Shown: positions 35,425 through 43,475 of the stretch, piece after piece
How the letters are laid out: the number at the start of each line of letters is the position of its first letter
Numbering within the stretch: the stretch's first letter is position 1
From: RH-AL1 sp965198495
GTDB lineage: Bacteria; Pseudomonadota; Alphaproteobacteria; Rhizobiales; Beijerinckiaceae
Assembly: GCA_965198495.1 (NCBI GenBank)
Contig: CBDAPL010000001.1
Location: 682,001 to 746,000 of the forward strand
Length of the DNA: 64,000 bases
Direction: 5' to 3'
Position numbers and translations under genes: made by a program
Notes under the pieces: model-generated
What the model was told of the DNA's origin: nothing
Seen by the model: only the letters and a program-made list of their open reading frames with translations
Database searches by the model: none

Positions 35425-36710
35425 TGCGCGTGGCGCTCGTCAACCCGAGCTGGAGCTTCGAGGGGAGCATCTATTTCGGCTGCCGCGAGCCGCATCTGCC
35501 GCTCGAGCTCGGCTACGCGAGGGCGTGGCTCGAGCGGGCCGGCCACGACGTGCTGATGCTCGATGGGCACCTCCTCGGGCAGACGAACGAGACCCTGGCT
35601 GAAGCCGTGGCCGCTTTCGCGCCCGAGATGAGCGTCGTGACGACGGCGCCGAGCTACTTGTTCTGGCGTTGCGCGCCGCCCGAACTGCGCATTCCCCGCG
35701 CGTTCCTGGGCGCGCTCGGCCGACGCGGCGGGCGCACCGTCGCCGTCGGCCCGCATGGATCGGTGACGCCGGAAACAACCCTGCGCAAGCTCGGCGTCGA
35801 CATCGTCGTGCGCGGCGAGTGCGAGGAGATCCTGCCGCGGCTCGCGTCAGGCGCGCCGCTCGCCGACGTCCCGGCGATCGCCTTCTCCAGCGGCGACGGC
35901 ATCGTCGTCACCGGGCCGCCGCACGCCTGCGTCTTCACGGACGAACCGGCGCTGGCCTGGCCCGCCGACTGGGTGGCGCGCCACCACCATCACCATCATC
36001 GCTTCGACAGCGCGCCCACCTGCGTCGGCGCCGAGGTCGAGGCGTCGCGCGGCTGTCCCTATCATTGCACCTTCTGCGCGAAGATCGACTTTCGCGACGC
36101 CTACCGCCGCCGCGAACTGGCGCCACTGCTGCAAGAGATCGACGGGCTGGTCGCGCAAGGCGTCGGCTATGTCTACTTCATCGACGAGATCTTCCTGCCC
36201 AACAGGCCTTTGCTGGAGGCGCTTGTCGCGCGGCCGATCCAGTTCGGTATCCAGACGCGCATCGATCTATGGAAGCCGGACATGCTCGACCTGCTCGGAC
36301 AAGCCGGCTGCGTGTCGATCGAGGCCGGCGTCGAGAGCCTGACCGAAGCCGGCAGGCAGGCGCTCGACAAGCGCTGCCGCATGACGACGGACGAGCTTGC
36401 CGATCGTCTCATCTACGCCAAGGGGCGGGTGCCGTTCGTCCAGGCCAACCTGATCGAGACGCGCGAGGACGAGGCGGAGCTCGTCGCGGAGTGGCGGGCG
36501 CGGCTCGACCGGCATGGTGTGTGGGCCAACGATCCCGTGCCGCTCTACCCCTATCCGAGCTCGCCGGACTACCGGCGCCTGTTCGGCATGCCGGACGAGC
36601 GGGCATGGGAGCGCGCGCACGAGCACTACCTCGCGCAATTCACGCACTTCAGCGAGATCCAGGACGAGCGGCCCGCCTCTCTTCCGGAGCTCGAAGTCTC
36701 CTGCGCTTGA
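35424..36710 (+). CDS. B12-binding-domain radical SAM protein
   Basis: This encodes a 428-aa enzyme. Residues 1-150 look like the cobalamin-binding fold of class B radical SAM proteins (MRVALVNPSW, then PLELGYARAWLERAGHDV, and VGPHGSVTPE). The [4Fe-4S] motif GCPYHCTFC is near residue 215, followed by a TIM-barrel core (FIDEIFLPNR, IEAGVESL). Such enzymes often methylate or rearrange unactivated carbons. A natural run of six histidines lies just before the barrel. It sits between epimerases and glycosyltransferases, so it may act on a sugar, cyclitol or glycolipid. I recall a TIGRFAM for a radical SAM of similar context, but cannot confirm membership. Confidence 0.82.
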   Translation: MRVALVNPSWSFEGSIYFGCREPHLPLELGYARAWLERAGHDVLMLDGHLLGQTNETLAEAVAAFAPEMSVVTTAPSYLFWRCAPPELRIPRAFLGALGRRGGRTVAVGPHGSVTPETTLRKLGVDIVVRGECEEILPRLASGAPLADVPAIAFSSGDGIVVTGPPHACVFTDEPALAWPADWVARHHHHHHRFDSAPTCVGAEVEASRGCPYHCTFCAKIDFRDAYRRRELAPLLQEIDGLVAQGVGYVYFIDEIFLPNRPLLEALVARPIQFGIQTRIDLWKPDMLDLLGQAGCVSIEAGVESLTEAGRQALDKRCRMTTDELADRLIYAKGRVPFVQANLIETREDEAELVAEWRARLDRHGVWANDPVPLYPYPSSPDYRRLFGMPDERAWERAHEHYLAQFTHFSEIQDERPASLPELEVSCA

Positions 36711-36718
36711 TCGACGGC

Positions 36719-37816
36719 ATGCGCATCGTGATCACGGCCGACGTGGTCGGCGGGGTTTGGACCTACACGATCGATCTCGCCGCCGCGCTGACGCAGGCCG
36801 GTGCCCTGGTGAAGGTCGTGACGCTCGGACCGCGGCCGGATGCCGACCAGCGGGCGGACGCCGCGCGACGCGGCCTCGACGTCATCGAGAGCGACCATAC
36901 GCTGGAATGGCTCGCCGAGGCTCCTGCCGAAGTCGAGGCGGCCGGTGTCGCCGTCGCGACCATCGCGGAAGACTGGCGCGCCGACATCGTTCACCTGAAC
37001 ACGCCCGCCCTCGCCGCGACGGCGCGCTTCACCTGCCCCGTGGTGGCGATGAACCATTCGTGCGTCGCCACCTGGCGGCAGGCCATGAACGCGGGCGCGT
37101 CGCCGCGAGAGTATGCCTGGCGCATCGCTTCGACGGGGGAAGGTCTGCGGCGGGCCGATCTCGTGCTCGTGCCGACGGCGGCGCACGGGGCCGCGGTCGC
37201 CACGGTCCACAAGCTGACGGTCCTCCCGCGAACCGTGCACAACGGACGCGCCGCCGCTACGATGGTAGAGGCGGTGGAAAGCGACGAGGTCTTCGCGACA
37301 GGGCGCCTTTGGGACAGGGCCAAGAACATCGCCGCCCTCGACCGCGCCGCCGCCTCGCTGGCGTGGCCGGTTCGCGTCGCGGGCGAGACGCGGGCGCCGA
37401 ACGGCCAGCGCGTCGCGTTCCAGGCGATCGAAAGCATCGGCCACCTGCCCGGCGCGGCGGTGCGCCGCCATTTGGCGGGGCGCCCGATCTTCGTCGCCCC
37501 GGCCCGCTACGAACCGTTCGGCCTCGGCGTCCTCGAGGCGGCGCAGGCCGGATGCGCTCTCGTGCTCAACGACATCGAGACGTTCCGCGAACTTTGGCAC
37601 GGCGCCGCCCTTTTCGTCGACGCCGACGACCACCAGGCGCTCGGCGCGGCGATCCGCTCGCTCATCGATGACCGAGCCCATCGGCACGCGCTCGGCCGTG
37701 CCGCGTGCGAGCGCAGCGCCCGCTACTCGCTCGAGGCGATGGCGCAAGGCACCATGCGCGCCTACGAACGATGTCTCCGTACCGTCTCGGAGCGGCACGT
37801 GGCGGTGTCGGCATGA
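36719..37816 (+). CDS. GT4-like glycosyltransferase
   Basis: This encodes a 365-aa protein with the GT-B fold of glycosyltransferase family 4. The N-terminal TADVVGGVWTYTIDLAAALT is the glycine-rich acceptor loop. VHLNTPALAA and VVAMNHSCVATWRQA are mid-domain. The C-terminal nucleotide-sugar site reads YEPFGLGVLEAAQAGCALVL, with the EX7E pair. It begins 8 bp after the radical SAM stop and overlaps the next glycosyltransferase by 4 bp. The donor is probably one of the sugar nucleotides made by the upstream epimerases. Confidence 0.82.
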   Translation: MRIVITADVVGGVWTYTIDLAAALTQAGALVKVVTLGPRPDADQRADAARRGLDVIESDHTLEWLAEAPAEVEAAGVAVATIAEDWRADIVHLNTPALAATARFTCPVVAMNHSCVATWRQAMNAGASPREYAWRIASTGEGLRRADLVLVPTAAHGAAVATVHKLTVLPRTVHNGRAAATMVEAVESDEVFATGRLWDRAKNIAALDRAAASLAWPVRVAGETRAPNGQRVAFQAIESIGHLPGAAVRRHLAGRPIFVAPARYEPFGLGVLEAAQAGCALVLNDIETFRELWHGAALFVDADDHQALGAAIRSLIDDRAHRHALGRAACERSARYSLEAMAQGTMRAYERCLRTVSERHVAVSA

Positions 37817-38922
37817 GGATCGCCTATTTCACGCATTCGCTGCGCTCCTGCTGGAACCACGGCAACGCGCATTTCCTGCGCGGCGTCCTGCGCGAGCTCG
37901 CCGCGCTCGGGCATGACGTGCGCGCCTACGAGCCGGAGAGCTCCTGGAGCCTGGCGAACCTGCTGCGCGACCAGGGCGAAGCCGGCCTCGATGCTTTTCG
38001 ACGAAACTACCCCGACCTCGAGCCTCGGACCTACGCGCCGGATGCCGATCTCGAGCCGCTCGTGCGCGATGCCGATCTCGTCATCGTCCACGAGTGGAAC
38101 GAGCAAGCCCTCATCGCCGCCCTCGGCGCGCTGCGCCACGCCGGCCATCGCGCCCGCCTGCTGTTTCACGACACGCACCATCGCGCGGTCAGCGCGCCAC
38201 ACGAGATCGAGGGCTACGATCTGCGCTTCTACGACGGCGTGCTGGCCTTCGGGCGCACGCTCGCCCAGGCCTATGAGAGGCTCGGCTGGCGGGGGCGCGT
38301 CTTCGTCTGGCACGAGGCCGCCGACATCAGGCTCTTCAAGCCGCCGCTCGTCGAAGGCGAGCGCGAGGGCCTGGTGTGGATCGGCAATTGGGGCGACGGC
38401 GAGCGCACGCGCGAGCTCGAAACGTTCCTGCTCGAGGCCGCACGCGACGCCGGGCTGCCGCTTGACATCTTCGGCGTGCGCTATCCCGAGGCGGCCCTCG
38501 CCCTGCTCGAGCGATACGGCGCCGCCTATCGCGGCTGGCTCGCCAACGCCGCCGCCCCGTCGGTCTTCGCGCGGCACCTCGCCACCGTGCACGTGCCGCG
38601 CCGCTTCTACGTCGACCAGCTGCCCGGCATCCCGACGATCCGCGTCTTCGAGGCGCTCGCCTGCGGCATCCCGCTGGTCTGCGCGCCATGGTCGGATGCC
38701 GAACGTCTGTTCACGCCGGGCGCGGACTATCTCGTCGCGGCGGATGGAGCGGCGATGACCGATCATCTGCGCGCGCTGGCGGCCGATGCCGCGCTGCGCG
38801 AACGGCTGGCGACGCATGGCCGCGCCACGATCGTGGCGCGCCACACCTGCGCGCACCGCGCGCGCGAACTTCTCGCCATCGCCGCACGTCTCGATAGCGC
38901 CTCGACGGAGGCGGTCGCATGA
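37813..38922 (+). CDS. CgeB-like glycosyltransferase 1
   Basis: This encodes a 369-aa protein of the CgeB/GT1-like group. It starts MRIAYFTHSLRSCWNHGNAH with a GT-B fold, contains LVIVHEWNE and LLFHDTHHRAV, then WIGNWGDGERTRELETFLLE and the donor-site block IRVFEALACGIPLVCAPW. Bacillus CgeB is a spore-coat glycosylation protein, and many family members act in exopolysaccharide or modified-glycan clusters. ATG overlaps the previous stop (ATGA), and the next gene overlaps its end in the same way. Two related genes follow directly. Confidence 0.8.
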   Translation: MRIAYFTHSLRSCWNHGNAHFLRGVLRELAALGHDVRAYEPESSWSLANLLRDQGEAGLDAFRRNYPDLEPRTYAPDADLEPLVRDADLVIVHEWNEQALIAALGALRHAGHRARLLFHDTHHRAVSAPHEIEGYDLRFYDGVLAFGRTLAQAYERLGWRGRVFVWHEAADIRLFKPPLVEGEREGLVWIGNWGDGERTRELETFLLEAARDAGLPLDIFGVRYPEAALALLERYGAAYRGWLANAAAPSVFARHLATVHVPRRFYVDQLPGIPTIRVFEALACGIPLVCAPWSDAERLFTPGADYLVAADGAAMTDHLRALAADAALRERLATHGRATIVARHTCAHRARELLAIAARLDSASTEAVA

Positions 38923-40010
38923 AGATCGCCTTCTACGGGTCGAGCCTCGTGTCATCCTACTGGAATGGTGCGGCGACCTACTATCGCGGCATGCTGAGCG
39001 AGATGGCGCGGCACGGCCACGACATCACCTTCTACGAGCCCGACGCCTACGAGCGGCAGCAGAACCGCGACATCGAGCCGCCCGATTACGCGAAGGTGGT
39101 CGTCTACCCCGCCACGCGTGATGCCCTCGCCAAGGTCATCGCGGTGGCGAGCGCCGCCGACGTCGTGATCAAGGCGAGCGGCGTCGGCGTGTTCGACGAC
39201 GAACTCATCGAGGGTGTGATGGCGGCGGCGCGGTCGGACGCGCTGAAGATCTTCTGGGACGTCGACGCCCCCGCGACCCTGGCCGAGATGAGGGAGGCGC
39301 CGGACCATCCGATCCGCCGCACGTTGCCCGCGCTCGACATGGTGCTGACCTACGGCGGCGGCCCGCCGGTGATCGCCGCCTACGAGGCGCTCGGCGCGCG
39401 GCGCTGCGTGCCGATCTACAACGCGCTCGATCCCGCGACGCATTTTCGCGTCGCGCCCGACCCGCGCTTTTGCGCCGATCTCGTCTTCCTCGGCAATCGG
39501 CTGCCCGACCGCGAGTCGAGGGTCGAGCAGTTCTTCCTCGAGCCGGCGGCCGCGACGCCAAGCAAGAGCTTCCTCATCGGCGGCTCCGGTTGGGGCGACA
39601 AGCCGATGGCACCGAACATCCGCGCGCTTGGGCACGTCTCGACGCGTGACCACAACGCGCTGAACTCGACGGCGCTGGCGGCGCTCAACATCTCGCGCGA
39701 TTCGATGGCGGCGATGGGCTATTCGCCGGCGACGCGCGTGTTCGAGGCGGCGGGCGCGGGCGCGTGCCTCATCACCGACGCATGGGTGGGCGTCGAACTG
39801 TTCCTGACACCCGGCGCGGAGATCCTCGTCGCACGCGACGGCAAGGATGTCGCCGAGCATCTCGCCACCTTCACCGAGGCGCGGGCGCGGGCGATCGGCG
39901 CGGCGGCACAGCGCCGCGTGCTGGCCGAACACACCTACGCGCGGCGCGGCATCGAGGTCGACGCGCTGCTGCGCGACACACTCGGTCGCCGTCGCGCGTC
40001 GGCCGCCTGA
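38919..40010 (+). CDS. CgeB-like glycosyltransferase 2
   Basis: This encodes a 363-aa paralogue of its neighbours. It has MKIAFYGSSLVSSYWNGAAT at the start, LKIFWDVDAPATLAEM, VLTYGGGPPVIAAYEALGAR, LVFLGNRLPDRESRVEQFFL and the donor-site region RVFEAAGAGACLITDAW. The DVDAP motif also occurs, as DIDTP, in the next gene, so these two are more alike to each other than to the first. Start and stop overlap the flanking genes (ATGA and TGATG). Confidence 0.8.
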   Translation: MKIAFYGSSLVSSYWNGAATYYRGMLSEMARHGHDITFYEPDAYERQQNRDIEPPDYAKVVVYPATRDALAKVIAVASAADVVIKASGVGVFDDELIEGVMAAARSDALKIFWDVDAPATLAEMREAPDHPIRRTLPALDMVLTYGGGPPVIAAYEALGARRCVPIYNALDPATHFRVAPDPRFCADLVFLGNRLPDRESRVEQFFLEPAAATPSKSFLIGGSGWGDKPMAPNIRALGHVSTRDHNALNSTALAALNISRDSMAAMGYSPATRVFEAAGAGACLITDAWVGVELFLTPGAEILVARDGKDVAEHLATFTEARARAIGAAAQRRVLAEHTYARRGIEVDALLRDTLGRRRASAA

Positions 40011-41110
40011 TGCATCTGGTCGTCGTCGGCCTCAGCCTGTCGTCCTCGTGGGGCAATGGCCACGCCACCACCTTTCGCGCGTTGCTGGCGGCCTTCGCCG
40101 CGCGCGGCCACCGCGTCACGTTCCTCGAGCGTGACAAGCCGTGGTACCGCAGCGCGCGCGATTTCGACTCGGTCCCATATTGCGATCTCGTCTTCTACGA
40201 CTCCCTCGCGGCGCTTGAGAGCCACGGCGCGATGATCGCGGCGGCGGACGCGGTGGTCGTCGGCTCCTACGTGCCGGAGGGCGTCGCCGTCGGTGCCTAC
40301 GTGCAGGCGACCGCCAGGGGCGTGCGCGCCTTCTACGACATCGATACGCCGGTGACGCTGGCCAAGCTGCGGCGGAACGATTTCGAATATCTCTCGCCCG
40401 CTCTCATTCCGGGCTACGACATCTACTTTTCCTTTACCGGCGGCCCGACGCTGGACCTGCTCGAACAGCACTACGGCTCGCCGGCGGCACGCGCGCTCTA
40501 CTGCTCCGTCGATCCGGCGCGCTACCACCCGATGGACCTGCCGCGCCGTTACGATCTCGGCTATCTCGGCACCTACAGCGACGATCGCCAGCCGGCGCTG
40601 GAGCGCCTGCTGATCGAGCCGGCGCGTCGGCTGCCGCATCTCACCTTCGTCGTCGCCGGGCCGCTATATCCCGCCGAGATCGCGTGGCCTGGAAACGTGA
40701 CGCGGCTGGAGCATGTGCCGCCGGAGGACCACGCCGCCTTCTACGCCTCGTGCCGCTACACGCTGAACGTCACCCGCGCCGACATGATCGCGGCCGGCTG
40801 GTCGCCGAGCGTGCGCCTGTTCGAGGCCGCGGCCTGCGGCACGCCGATCCTGTCGGATCGCTGGGCGGGGCTGGAAGCGCTGTTCGCGCCTGGCGCCGAA
40901 ATCGCGCTGGTCGACGATGCCGACGCGGTCGTCGCGATCCTACGGGACCAGCCGGAACGGGCACGGCAGGCGATGGCCGATCGCGCGCGGGTGCGGGTGC
41001 TCGCCGAGCATACCGCCGCGCATCGGGCGCAGGCGTTCGAGGCGGATCTTGAACGCGTCATGGCTCCGGCGCTAGGCCGCCTCGACGCCCAGGACGAAGC
41101 GTCGGCCTAG
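40010..41110 (+). CDS. CgeB-like glycosyltransferase 3
   Basis: This encodes a 366-aa protein, last of three tandem CgeB-type genes. MHLVVVGLSLSSSWGNGHAT begins the GT-B fold. FYDIDTPVTLAKL, YFSFTGGPTLDLLEQHYGS, LGYLGTYSDDRQPALERLL, ADMIAAGWSPSVRLFEAAAC and GTPILSDRW follow. It overlaps the preceding stop (TGATG). Its final 39 bp overlap the 3' end of the convergent hicB gene, an unusually deep convergent overlap. Confidence 0.8.
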   Translation: MHLVVVGLSLSSSWGNGHATTFRALLAAFAARGHRVTFLERDKPWYRSARDFDSVPYCDLVFYDSLAALESHGAMIAAADAVVVGSYVPEGVAVGAYVQATARGVRAFYDIDTPVTLAKLRRNDFEYLSPALIPGYDIYFSFTGGPTLDLLEQHYGSPAARALYCSVDPARYHPMDLPRRYDLGYLGTYSDDRQPALERLLIEPARRLPHLTFVVAGPLYPAEIAWPGNVTRLEHVPPEDHAAFYASCRYTLNVTRADMIAAGWSPSVRLFEAAACGTPILSDRWAGLEALFAPGAEIALVDDADAVVAILRDQPERARQAMADRARVRVLAEHTAAHRAQAFEADLERVMAPALGRLDAQDEASA

Positions 41111-41503
41111 CGCGTTCAGAGCCGAGGTCAGCGCCGGCATCTTGGTGGCATGATCGGGATCGAGGATGCGCCGGATCTCGCGTTCATCCTTGTCGAGGCG
41201 TTTGGCCAGTTCAGCCTTGCTTATGCCCGCGTCACGAAAGGCTTCGAGGACGGCGATCTTCGCGGCGAGTTCAGGCTCGGCGGTGATGAGGAACTGGCCT
41301 TCCGCCGGCTTGGACGCGGTCGGCAGTCGATTTTCGATCGATAGATAGTGGAGCAGCATCAGGCCAAGCGCCTCCGCCGCCATCATGCGCGCCTCCGCCT
41401 CGTCGCCGCCCTGCGTGATCGCGCCGGCAACATCGGGGAACGTCACGACGATACCAGCCTCGTCTCCCGGCTCGAAGATAGCTGGATATGTGAAGGTCCG
41501 CAT
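41072..41503 (-). CDS. hicB: HicB family antitoxin with C-terminal HTH
   Basis: This encodes a 143-aa antitoxin. Residues 1-60 form the degenerate RNase H-like HicB fold (IFEPGDEAGIVVTFPDVAGA, then EARMMAAEALGLMLLHYLS). Residues of about 85-135 carry a helix-turn-helix (DAGISKAELAKRLDKDEREI). It should bind its toxin and repress the operon. The toxin gene directly upstream is frame-broken, leaving hicB apparently orphaned. The gene lies between the two convergent arms of the glycan cluster and overlaps the last glycosyltransferase gene by 39 bp. Confidence 0.85.
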   Translation of the reverse strand: MRTFTYPAIFEPGDEAGIVVTFPDVAGAITQGGDEAEARMMAAEALGLMLLHYLSIENRLPTASKPAEGQFLITAEPELAAKIAVLEAFRDAGISKAELAKRLDKDEREIRRILDPDHATKMPALTSALNALGRRFVLGVEAA

Positions 41504-41531
41504 GCTGGTCACCTCAACCTTTGCCGCCGGC

Positions 41532-41761
41532 TCAATCAAGCCCAAGAGCCTTCCTGATCTTGCGAGCGGTTTTCGGATCGATCTCGCGGCTCGGAAGCGT
41601 CGTGGTCCGCTCGCCCAATCAAACCAAAGCGTGGCCGCCCTTGCCGCGCTGCCTGCTGACGCGAAACGGCAGCCCAAGCGCTTTTGCTTCATCACGCAGC
41701 TCGGCGAATAAATCGATCGCGCTTTTCCATAGCGCCGCCTCTTTTCGAAAGCTTCGGACAT
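41532..41761 (-). pseudogene. hicA: hicA-like toxin gene, frameshifted
   Basis: A HicA-like protein can be pieced together across three frames. MSEAFEK starts at 41761; after a shift the frame reads ALWKSAIDLFAELRDEAKAL, then RVSRQRGKGGHALV, and stops at once. After a second shift it reads GERTTTLPSREIDP and KTARKIRKALGLD, ending at 41532. The GGH block, the beta-strand and the terminal IRKALGL fit HicA mRNA interferases. It ends 28 bp before hicB, the normal toxin-antitoxin order. Both breaks are small indels, so a consensus error is possible. Confidence 0.65.
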
Positions 41762-41802
41762 GATTGTCCGGAAGTCCAGATGAAGCTCAGGTGGTGCCGG
41801 CT

Positions 41803-42726
41803 TCAGACCGCAAGGAGCGTGTCTGTCGAGCGCGCGAGCTTCGTCCCATAACGCGCGATCATCGCCGCGCAGAATTCGGCGAACTCCCGCGGGTCGATCG
41901 GCGCGCTGGTATGGTGGGGCGCGAGGCCGCGGTGCTGCGGCGTGAAGCAGAAGGTCACCGTGACGTCGAAAGGGGCGAGCGCCGCCATCTGCCGGTCGAA
42001 CCAGTCGAGCGCGTTGGGTCGAAACGAATCCGCCCAGGAGAGGCCCGTGCGGATGTAGGTGACGCCGAGGCGCTTGAGCCAGGCGACCGCGTCGTCGAGG
42101 CGATGGTCCTCGAAATGAAACCACTGGCAGATCCCGAGTGCCGGCGTGTGGCGGGCGAAGCGCTCCAGCGACGGCTTCGGCGTGCCGTCCTCGCGCAGCA
42201 GGCCCATCGCGAAATGACGATAGTACGAGGAGCCCTCCGCCTCGCGATGGCGGGTCGTCGCCTCCCACTCGCGCGGCAGGTCGTAGAGCGAGTACCAGTG
42301 AATGCGCGGCGCCTTGCCGACCAGCAGTTCCGCCGTGCGGTCGAAGCCGAACACCTGCACCTCGTCGGCGCCGAAGGTCGAGACGCCGACCTCGCTGACC
42401 CAAACCGGAAGTTTGGTCACGGCCTTGATCTCGTCGACCTTGGCCGGCCATTCGTCGATCTTCCAGAGGTTCCAATCGAGCGGGAAACCATGCACGGCGA
42501 CGGCGTCGACGTGGTCGAGCACGCCCAGCGCGGCAAGCCGCTGGATGAAGAAGGGATCGATCGGCGACATGCCGCCGAGCACCTTGGTCAGCGTCGGATC
42601 GACGGCGGCGATCGCCTCGCAGGCGGCGATCGTCATCGCGGCGAACTTCGACCAGTCCGGGTCGACCTCGAGGTCCCAATGCGACTTGTTGTTGGGCTCG
42701 TTCCAGATCATCGCCGCTTCGATCAC
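41803..42726 (-). CDS. clan GH-A glycoside hydrolase with apparent circular permutation
   Basis: This encodes a 307-aa TIM-barrel glycosidase, often annotated as a beta-xylosidase-like or GH39/GH5-like protein. The acid/base motif MIWNEPNN holds E10, at the very N-terminus where strand beta-4 would be. The nucleophile motif VWVSEVG holds E112 (beta-7), and WYSLYD fits beta-8. Only then come elements that normally open the barrel: QWFHFEDHRLDDAVAWLKRL, TYIRTGLSWADSF, VTVTFCFTPQHRG and the helix FAEFCAAMIARYG that usually precedes NEP. No signal peptide is seen. GTG 42726 overlaps the methyltransferase stop (GTGA); an ATG six codons in is also possible. It is the last gene of the minus-strand arm. 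Confidence 0.78.
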   Translation of the reverse strand: MIEAAMIWNEPNNKSHWDLEVDPDWSKFAAMTIAACEAIAAVDPTLTKVLGGMSPIDPFFIQRLAALGVLDHVDAVAVHGFPLDWNLWKIDEWPAKVDEIKAVTKLPVWVSEVGVSTFGADEVQVFGFDRTAELLVGKAPRIHWYSLYDLPREWEATTRHREAEGSSYYRHFAMGLLREDGTPKPSLERFARHTPALGICQWFHFEDHRLDDAVAWLKRLGVTYIRTGLSWADSFRPNALDWFDRQMAALAPFDVTVTFCFTPQHRGLAPHHTSAPIDPREFAEFCAAMIARYGTKLARSTDTLLAV

Positions 42727-43475
42727 GCTTCGATCCTTCCGGGGTAGACGGCGCCGGACTCGTTCGTGTCGCGGCGCCTGCAGAGATACACCTCGGCCTC
42801 GATCGCGCCGACGATGTCGAAGCCGGACGAGCGCAGCATCGCCTCGGCGCCCGCGCGGTTGGGGATCCACCAATTGGTGGGATCGCCGGAGTAGCTGTGT
42901 TCGACGAAGTGCAGGCGCGGATAGCCGGAGCGCGCGAACATCGCCTTCTTCTTGATGGGGTAATCGGCCTCGACCGGCGTGACGCTGCCACTGCCGCGCA
43001 GCATCGACTGGAACAGCAGGAGGTCGCCGGCGACATGCTCGTGGATAAGGTCGAGCGCGAGCAGCGGATGGCGCAGATGATAGAGCACGCCCATGAAGAT
43101 GACGAGGTCGAAGCGCTCGGCGAGCGCGCCGACGTCGTAGACGGAGAGCTTCGCGAACGCGATGTCGAGTTCCGCGACCTCGGCGGCGAAACGCGCTTGC
43201 GCGAGGTAGCGCTCGTCGCAATCGATGCCGAGCACGCGCGCCGCGCCGCGTCGCTTCATCTCCATGGAATAGAAGCCGCCGTTGCAGCCGATATCGAGCA
43301 CGCTCTTGCCCGACAGGTCTTCCGGCAGCGCTTGCGCGAAGCACTGGAACTTCACGTTGGGATAGTCGAACAGGAAGTGCTCCGGCGCGGTGCGAACGCC
43401 GCCGACGAGCATGTTGTGGAACCATGGCTTCAGGGCTTCGACCCTGGCCTGGATCTCCTCGCGCGTGTAGCTCAA
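42723..43475 (-). CDS. SAM-dependent methyltransferase
   Basis: This encodes a 250-aa class I methyltransferase. SVLDIGCNGGFYSMEMKRRG (motif I) is near residue 55, then VLGIDCDERYLAQARF, DLVIFMGVLYHLRHPLLALD and HFVEHSYSGDPTNWWIPN. The last block resembles a TIGRFAM family I recall as Rta_06860, found beside the same kind of glycosidase; this is from memory. TTG 43475 overlaps the upstream stop (TTGA), and its stop overlaps the glycosidase start, so the arm is translationally coupled. It probably O-methylates a sugar or inositol product; the substrate is inference. Confidence 0.82.
   Translation of the reverse strand: MSYTREEIQARVEALKPWFHNMLVGGVRTAPEHFLFDYPNVKFQCFAQALPEDLSGKSVLDIGCNGGFYSMEMKRRGAARVLGIDCDERYLAQARFAAEVAELDIAFAKLSVYDVGALAERFDLVIFMGVLYHLRHPLLALDLIHEHVAGDLLLFQSMLRGSGSVTPVEADYPIKKKAMFARSGYPRLHFVEHSYSGDPTNWWIPNRAGAEAMLRSSGFDIVGAIEAEVYLCRRRDTNESGAVYPGRIEA

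Noticed and set aside
35561..35578. DGHLLG in the radical SAM protein as a DxHxxG cobalamin-ligand motif
   Set aside because: It falls after the second strand of the domain, not in the first loop where methionine-synthase-type B12 proteins place it. Class B radical SAM enzymes usually lack the motif, so it is probably chance.
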